The position numbers were made by a program, and so were the translations under genes. A stretch of 36,760 nt of DNA from Takakia lepidozioides (taxonomy: Eukaryota; Streptophyta; Takakiopsida; Takakiales; Takakiaceae): the NCBI GenBank assembly GCA_030704615.1, contig CM060731.1, positions 53,097,241 through 53,134,000 of the forward strand, read 5' to 3'. The notes beneath the pieces were generated by a model, which was not told the DNA's origin, did no database searches, and saw only the letters and a list, made by a program, of their open reading frames with translations. The number at the start of each line of letters is the position of its first letter. Positions within the stretch are counted from its first letter, which is position 1. Positions 31,895 through 36,760 of the stretch are shown piece by piece.

Positions 31895-32625
31895 ATGGCG
31901 GTTGGAGGATCGTGGGCGTTGAGAGTCGTTCTAATTCTTTCTGTATCAATTTGTCATGTTACTAATGCCGCACGGGACCTGACAGAAACCTCAACAACTG
32001 TCCCAAAACTTCCAGCCCAAATCAGCATACCTGCAGGATACGAGCTGAAGATGCTTCTCTCTGCAAAGGGCTACCAGTACTGGGAATTCGATGGATCGGC
32101 CTGGGTGAACAACAATGCAACGGCTGCATTGTATAACATGAAGAAGCAAGAGGTTGGGCTTCACTACTTCCTGCCGCACCCTGATAGTCTCGGCGGCCAG
32201 CCTAGTTGGGATACCCTCCCTTCGAAAGGATTCCCCTACAGCGCTGTGACATGCAAAGTGGAGGCGAAGGTTGTCGAGGCCAAGAAAAACGTCGCCTGGG
32301 CTCTACTCGGCGCCACGCAGTCTGCAGGAGACAAGTGAGTTTCTGCGCATGCACAAGCCTGACGCATTTCTGTCACATGACTGTCAATCTGAAGAGAATC
32401 TGAATTCACGACTTTTGTGTGTGGAAGAAGATAGAATGATCAATTAATCTGAGATCAATTGGAACCTTGTTGTTCTGCAGGAACTACTTCGGCGAAGTGG
32501 CGTACATCCAGCGTTACAACACTTACCATGGTGCTCAACCAGACCTCAAAGCCAGCGACCGTAAGGGCCACATATGGAAGTCACGCTACACCTGCATCTA
32601 TGCATTCTACGTTAAGGCGACTTAG
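31895..32625 (+). CDS. Secreted DUF3455-family protein, two exons
   Basis: Exon 1 is 31895-32334 and exon 2 32481-32625, joined across a 146-bp intron with GTGAGT donor and TGTTCTGCAG acceptor; the phase is kept and the protein is 194 residues. The ATG at 31895 is chosen because its context is good (GCAGCGATGGCG) and it gives a signal peptide (hydrophobic ALRVVLILSVSICHVTNA, cleavage likely near residue 25). The mature part follows DUF3455 order: IPAGYELKMLLSAKGYQYWEF near the start, VGLHYFLPHPDS..GQPSWDT in the middle, WALLGAT, and NYFGEVAYIQRYNTYHGAQP in exon 2, ending in SRYTCIYAFYV. The family is secreted and of unknown biochemical function. The gene has no stops or frameshifts and looks functional. 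A copia remnant lies downstream. Confidence 0.87.
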
Positions 32626-33180
32626 CCAGTGAAAGAATTGCAGAGCACACATCACATACCGAAGGACTTGCAAAAGATGTGTATCCTGACGATGCGCAAC
32701 ACTGATCAATCTCCATGCACTCTCTATTCCCTTTACCACGCATTTCGTCCGTCTGTCTCGACTGTCGAAGGTGCACTAGTCTAGGAGGCTGCCTCCTTGG
32801 CCTCGCTCTTCACTGTGAAGTGTCTCAATTGACTTGTTAGTCAGTTGCGTAATGACTTGCCAAGTCACTTCCAGCTTAGCATTGTAAGGTGACAATGTAA
32901 AGTACACGTAGGTCAATTAGTGACTAGATTCGTCCACGTAGGTCATTGTAGTGCCAGCTGGACTGTTATCGCAGCTGAATGGACTATCCTGCTGGCGCCT
33001 GTGTAGCTGTTTCTAAGACACCATGTAGAGAAGATAGGTATAGCAAGCAGCAGCTTGTCGTCAGATAGACTTTGTTGCATGCCACTTTGATTAGTACTGC
33101 CCTTGTGCAGAGTCTGTATCTCAAGTTTACTTCAGTAAAGCTACGGCACTCAATCGATTGTCATCTTTCTCAAATTTCAT
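32626..33180. other. 3' region of the DUF3455 gene
   Basis: No reading frame of note. CACGTAGGTCA occurs twice (32907 and 32936). It probably includes the 3' untranslated region and then the start of retrotransposon debris. Confidence 0.4.
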
Positions 33181-33186
33181 TAGGTT

Positions 33187-33990
33187 ATGGGCCGCCTGTG
33201 GCACAAGTGTTTAAGTTCTCAGATGCAGATTGTTCTAGAGGACAGAAATCTGTTCGAAATTATGAATGGAACAGAGAAGGAGCAAACAGTTGCGGAGGCG
33301 AAGGCAGACTGGAAGAAGAAAACGGCCGTTGATTTGCAAGCAGCATCTTCATGTAAAATTAACCGTGGCCGATTTGTAGGAGAGATCTAGATTGTCAATT
33401 GTTCATGAGCAGTTTTCTATGGATAATGAATTTCTTCTTCAGTATCAATTCTAGATATGAATATAGATATAAGAGAGGAGGTCTGCAGAGTTGCTCATCA
33501 GATTTCAGTGACACAACATCTTGCACAGCAGGTTGAATTAGATTTTGGAAGAAGGTTACGGAGGTCGATGCTATCGTAAGTAAGATCATACGCAGCCTGC
33601 CACCACCATGTAGACATGTGCTAACTGCTTGGAGGAGCGTACCTGAAGATCAAAGAACAAGAAAGGTCTTGTACATTGACCTCCAGATTGTTGGATGCCC
33701 GTTGGGTGAAGAGAAGATGAGCAAGATTCATGTTGCCACCCAGAGTGAGTTGATGCACAAGGCCTGAAATTTCATCAAGAAGAAGGCTAAGGATCAGAGA
33801 GAAGACAGTGATTACAGATGTCACTTGAGGAGTTGAAGTCAAGAACGAAGTGCATTGATACATGAGGAGAAGTTGGACAGTGGTCCAGGAATATTGTCCA
33901 AACAATCCAAGGATAAAGATATGAAGGCTGGGGACAATAGTGACAAGAGTGAAGCGAAGGTTGCAGAAGGCAAGAGTAGTACTGATTAAC
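33187..33990 (+). pseudogene. Ty1/copia retrotransposon gag remnant
   Basis: A frame at 33187-33390 reads MQIVLEDRNLFEIMNGTE followed by AKADWKKKTAVDLQA, the typical start of copia-type gag proteins. From about 33553 another frame reads KIIRSLPPPCRHVLTAW and SVPEDQRT, the conserved block of the same family. Near 33848 a stretch reading KC....GEVGQWSRN is a damaged CCHC zinc knuckle with a TGA inside and key Cys/His replaced. Several stops and shifts separate these pieces. No protease, integrase or reverse transcriptase follows, and no LTRs were identified, so this is an old truncated copy. Confidence 0.72.
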
Positions 33991-34739
33991 CTCTTTTATA
34001 TTAATTGGTCAAGCCGCCGACAATTGGCTCAAGAAGTGAGACCTATTTGGTGACATTTTCTACAAGTTTCGCCATTTTGATCCATATAAAAATGATCCAT
34101 GGAGAACGTCGACACTAACAAATACACTAACAGTTACAGCTAGTTACAGATGAATCTCCATGTACATAACATGTCCAATTTTGATGCACAGTTAACTCTC
34201 AGTCTCAAGATAGCTTCTGGTTACCCATTCACTAAAGTATAAATTATATGATCATGAATACTACAGCTCCATCTCCAGTCAAGGTTGAAATATATATACC
34301 CTTGGAGGAAACTGTGACTCATGAGCACTGAAGGTAGACAGGAGGTCGGTTTCCAGATCCGGCCCCGCGCGCTCACCCCCTAAGCAACGTGCTGTAGCGA
34401 CAGCAGGAAACCATCTGATGTTTGTACCTGCACAGAGGTCCATTCACGTCCTTGGCTTTTTGTCATTTGCCTACGTGCAGGTAGCTAGCTGGAGCTAAGC
34501 ATATTCTAAGTAGTAACTGAGTGTTATACATCACCCTCCATCGCTTTGGAAGTGAGTTGTGCTGAGTTATTGTTCGACTGTGCGGAAGTACATATTCAAC
34601 AGCTGACCAGGCTAGAAAAGGGCGAACCGTAAGGCTACCAAAGTCGACTAGAACTACAGCAACCATTGTAAGTTTCAGACGTCTCAAGACTTAAGCTGGA
34701 AGAGGCAGCTGGGTGAGGACGTGGAAAGTTGAAACAAGA
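33991..34739. other. Unassigned
   Basis: No supported gene. Short frames only, plus a TATATATACC at 34292 without a gene behind it. Confidence 0.3.
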
Positions 34740-35080
34740 GATCGAGGGCGAGGGCCGTGTAAGTTGCAGATTGTGAGTACTAATTCGCAGGGGTAGCCGC
34801 TTAATATTGATATTATGGAGGCGCACAGACCAAATGCAGCATCCATCCCTCGCCTGGGGCTCCCTGTATACCTACTCATAACCTCCTGATCACACACGCT
34901 AACTAAAAGTAGCAACATTAATGTGCAGCACTAGCACTAGCCAGTACACCAAAGCCCCACATGTTTTATTCCTCGTGGAAACCAGCTCCAAAGACCAAGG
35001 AGTTCCCGCACCACCCTCAGCGGAAAATCTGTTGCAAGCGGTAAAGGAATGATGGAAATACTGACAAGTAATATATATGC
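34740..35080 (-). pseudogene. Broken inverted copy of the lipase-type first exon
   Basis: On the - strand 34918-34790 reads SPRRGMDAAFGLCASIISI and then GYPCE, matching NPRRGLVDESAGLCASIIL..GYPCE of the + strand gene at 36529. Nucleotide similarity continues upstream on the - strand to about 35080: CTGGCTAGTGCTAGTGCTGC against CTGTGGCTTGTGCTGGTGCT, and further blocks (CAACAGATTTTCCGCTG against CAGCAGATCCGCCTG). The signal-peptide segment is disrupted by indels and no ATG occupies the equivalent position, so this copy is dead. After GYPCE it diverges. The two copies form an imperfect inverted repeat around about 1.3 kb. Confidence 0.58.
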
Positions 35081-35299
35081 TGCTTTGAATCCCCCCACAT
35101 TGCAGGCACATTGCTCAGCTTATAAGCAAATTATGGCCCACTGCATTGACGGCTCGAGTGACCATAAGATGAGCTCAGTTTGTCACCTTTTTCAAGTCTG
35201 GTGTGCCTTGTAACATGGTCTTTGTCTTTTCTCTGAGCCTTGGCAACGACCTACTATTCCATGCGTGACTCCCTGCATGCTCAGGTACTAACGGGGTCG

Positions 35300-35542
35300 C
35301 TCCTCTTGTTGGACGGCTATATGGGTTTTAACTCACCTTCCGGGTTGGCTGAAGTTGCATTGGCCTCTTGAATTAGAATCCCGGGTAGGTTAGTAGATTT
35401 GTTTTACTTACTGGGTCTACCTGTTTTTTCCTGGCGATTTGGACCTGGAAAATAGGTTAGCTAGTTGTACCGAAAAATTGGCCATATGTATATATATATA
35501 TGCATATATAGCCTGTATGTGAAATATACCCGCCCAACACTG
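35300..35542. mobile_element. Possible small hAT-like element
   Basis: The right end ATATACCCGCCCAACACTG (35524-35542) matches the hAT-type terminus AACCGCCCAACACTG. A left partner, TTGTTGGACGGCTATAT at 35306, is complementary with a few mismatches. The interior is 200 bp without a gene and contains a (TA)n run. The 8-bp flanks do not match, so the call is tentative. Confidence 0.3.
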
Positions 35543-36528
35543 GGTGATGCTTCGCTTTTGGTGGGCCCTTTCACATTGCCTGGTAATGTAGGTCGCTGAA
35601 GGATGGCTCTGCAGCAATCCGACTACACTTGAGAATATGCCAACGAATGCGGTGGGCCCATGTGCAGTGTTGTATGTACACATGTGTTTTTAGCAGGCAC
35701 CGTCTTTGCACGACTGCGGCCGTTTCCCTCATGTTCGCTCTGTTGCAAGCCAAGCACTGCGAATCGTCGTTCCAAGCAGTGCAGGTATGTTGAATTGTAG
35801 GAGATTAATGGACCACTTTCAATCAATGAATGGTATTTGAAAGAAAGGTTGACGCCTGCCGAAGCGAGTGTGAATTATGGTGTAGACTTCACTTTGAATA
35901 GAATCTAGCTCGGTATATTGTTGGCGTGCCGTCGAAGACCGGATTTAAACCCATAACCATGTTCACCTGGGCGTCATTTTTTACTTGTGGGCCATGCAGA
36001 AGATGTTATTGGAGTGACTCCAGAAAACTAGAGGAAAATTCGTGATAGATCTCCTCTGGAATCCAGCTTAGAGTGGGGCTTCATGTAACTGGGATTCCGG
36101 CCTTCCGCCTTCAAACTCTGGCCGTCAACCTCTTAAGTCCCACACAAGAAACAAGGGTTGGATTCCGTCATCTGAACTCCACTGCTCAGATCAGAGTCGA
36201 CGAAGCCGTCTGCTTGACGTCCACACAACTAGCGTGGTCCACCAAGTAGGCTGGTGGGACCAGCTGAAGTCATAGTGTGTTCTGTTTGATTTGTGTGTTT
36301 CATCACACTGAACTACAGACCATTTCATTATTTTCATAGTTGTGTCGCTCTGTGTGGCATCGTGAAAGTATAAGAACATGGCTGGATTTATGTTGCCGCA
36401 ATATCTTGATACCCAACATCTTCCCTGCACCACAGCAGATCCGCCTGTGCAGAAGGGTAGACTTCAGGGAAATTCTGCTCGGCTTCATGGAGTAGATGAA
36501 ACTGGCTCCCTGGAGGAGAATATCTCCA
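35543..36528. other. Region upstream of the lipase-type gene
   Basis: No supported gene. Overlapping frames at 35417-35826 (-) are chance-like. The ATG at 36378 opens a 70-codon frame that overlaps the lipase start in a different frame; similarity with the inverted copy covers part of it, so it is probably 5' leader sequence or a small upstream frame. Confidence 0.35.
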
Positions 36529-36760
36529 ATGACGACTTTGGTACTGTGGCTTGTGCTGGTGCTGCATGCTGCTACTTTTGGCGTGTGTGAAGAGCTTAGG
36601 GCTGGTTATATGAATCCCAGGCGAGGTCTAGTGGATGAATCAGCTGGTCTCTGCGCTTCCATCATACTAGTGGACGGGTACCCTTGCGAAGAAATCACGG
36701 TCCGTATTGCTTACATCGAACCCTTCGTGTCTTCCGCGCTTTCTGCCGGGCCAGATTGGA
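36529..36760 (+). CDS. Secreted lipase-type protein, first exon (partial, runs off the window)
   Basis: An ATG at 36529 (CCAATGACGACT) opens a frame that stays open to the window end, 77 codons. It begins with a signal peptide (MTTLVLWLVLVLHAATFG, cleavage near residues 20-25) and then reads GLCASIILVDGYPCEEITV. That block resembles the amino-terminal signature of plant acid lipases of the alpha/beta-hydrolase type (abhydro_lipase region), where GLC..(L/I)....GYPCEEH.V precedes TxDGYxL. After EEITV the expected DGY block is not seen, so an intron may begin near GTCCGT (36703) or the gene may differ. The catalytic Ser, Asp and His would lie outside the window. A decayed inverted copy lies at 34740-35080. 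Confidence 0.55.
   Translation, partial: MTTLVLWLVLVLHAATFGVCEELRAGYMNPRRGLVDESAGLCASIILVDGYPCEEITVRIAYIEPFVSSALSAGPDW

Noticed and set aside
1-36760. CRISPR arrays, bacterial operons or phage genes
   Set aside because: No regular short direct repeats with unique spacers and no bacterial-type gene packing; splice sites and transposon types are those of plants.

Overview
The window looks like nuclear DNA of a land plant, most likely of bryophyte or lycophyte grade, possibly a moss; a charophyte alga is not excluded. The reasons are intron-containing genes with GT..AG splice sites, plant-type CACTA (En/Spm) and hAT transposons, Ty1/copia and LINE debris, and a secreted DUF3455 protein (a family I know from mosses, fungi and bacteria). 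It is a transposon graveyard with two host-type genes at the right end and a 500-base assembly gap at 23981-24480.

Layout. 1-3083: decayed transposon material, made of a palindromic GACCGCCA array, a CACTA-type terminus at 2661 and a LINE reverse transcriptase fragment. 3150-12000: two diverged LTR-like copies in direct orientation bracket a truncated transposon gene (+), a broken CACTA TNP2 transposase (-) and a second GACCGCCA array. 12000-14850: minisatellites and small degenerate repeats. 14858-22458: a complete 7.6-kb hAT element with 15-bp perfect terminal inverted repeats, a perfect 8-bp target duplication, AACCGG-rich subterminal regions, a ~155-bp tandem array with higher-order structure, and a near-complete transposase (BED finger, DUF659-like core, hAT-C domain). 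A 584-bp non-autonomous hAT-like element (22467-23050) directly abuts it and shares its target duplication.

24600-29808: the right part of a CACTA element. Its multi-exon accessory gene encodes a Pro/Tyr-rich region, a Ptta/En/Spm (Transposase_24-like) domain, a coiled coil, an FCP1/NLI-interacting-factor-like HAD phosphatase domain with an altered catalytic motif (DLNGLL), and a C-terminal domain resembling DUF8039. The gene carries stops compatible with cytosine deamination. It ends in a ~98-bp tandem array rich in CACGTG motifs, followed by a TTGTAGTG terminus. The phosphatase domain inside a CACTA accessory protein is the most novel candidate here.

31744-36760: a DUF3455 gene with a TATA box, signal peptide and one 146-bp intron; a decayed copia gag; and a lipase-type N-terminal exon (+) that runs off the window edge, with a broken inverted copy about 1.5 kb upstream. 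All assignments are from reading the sequence; no database search was run.
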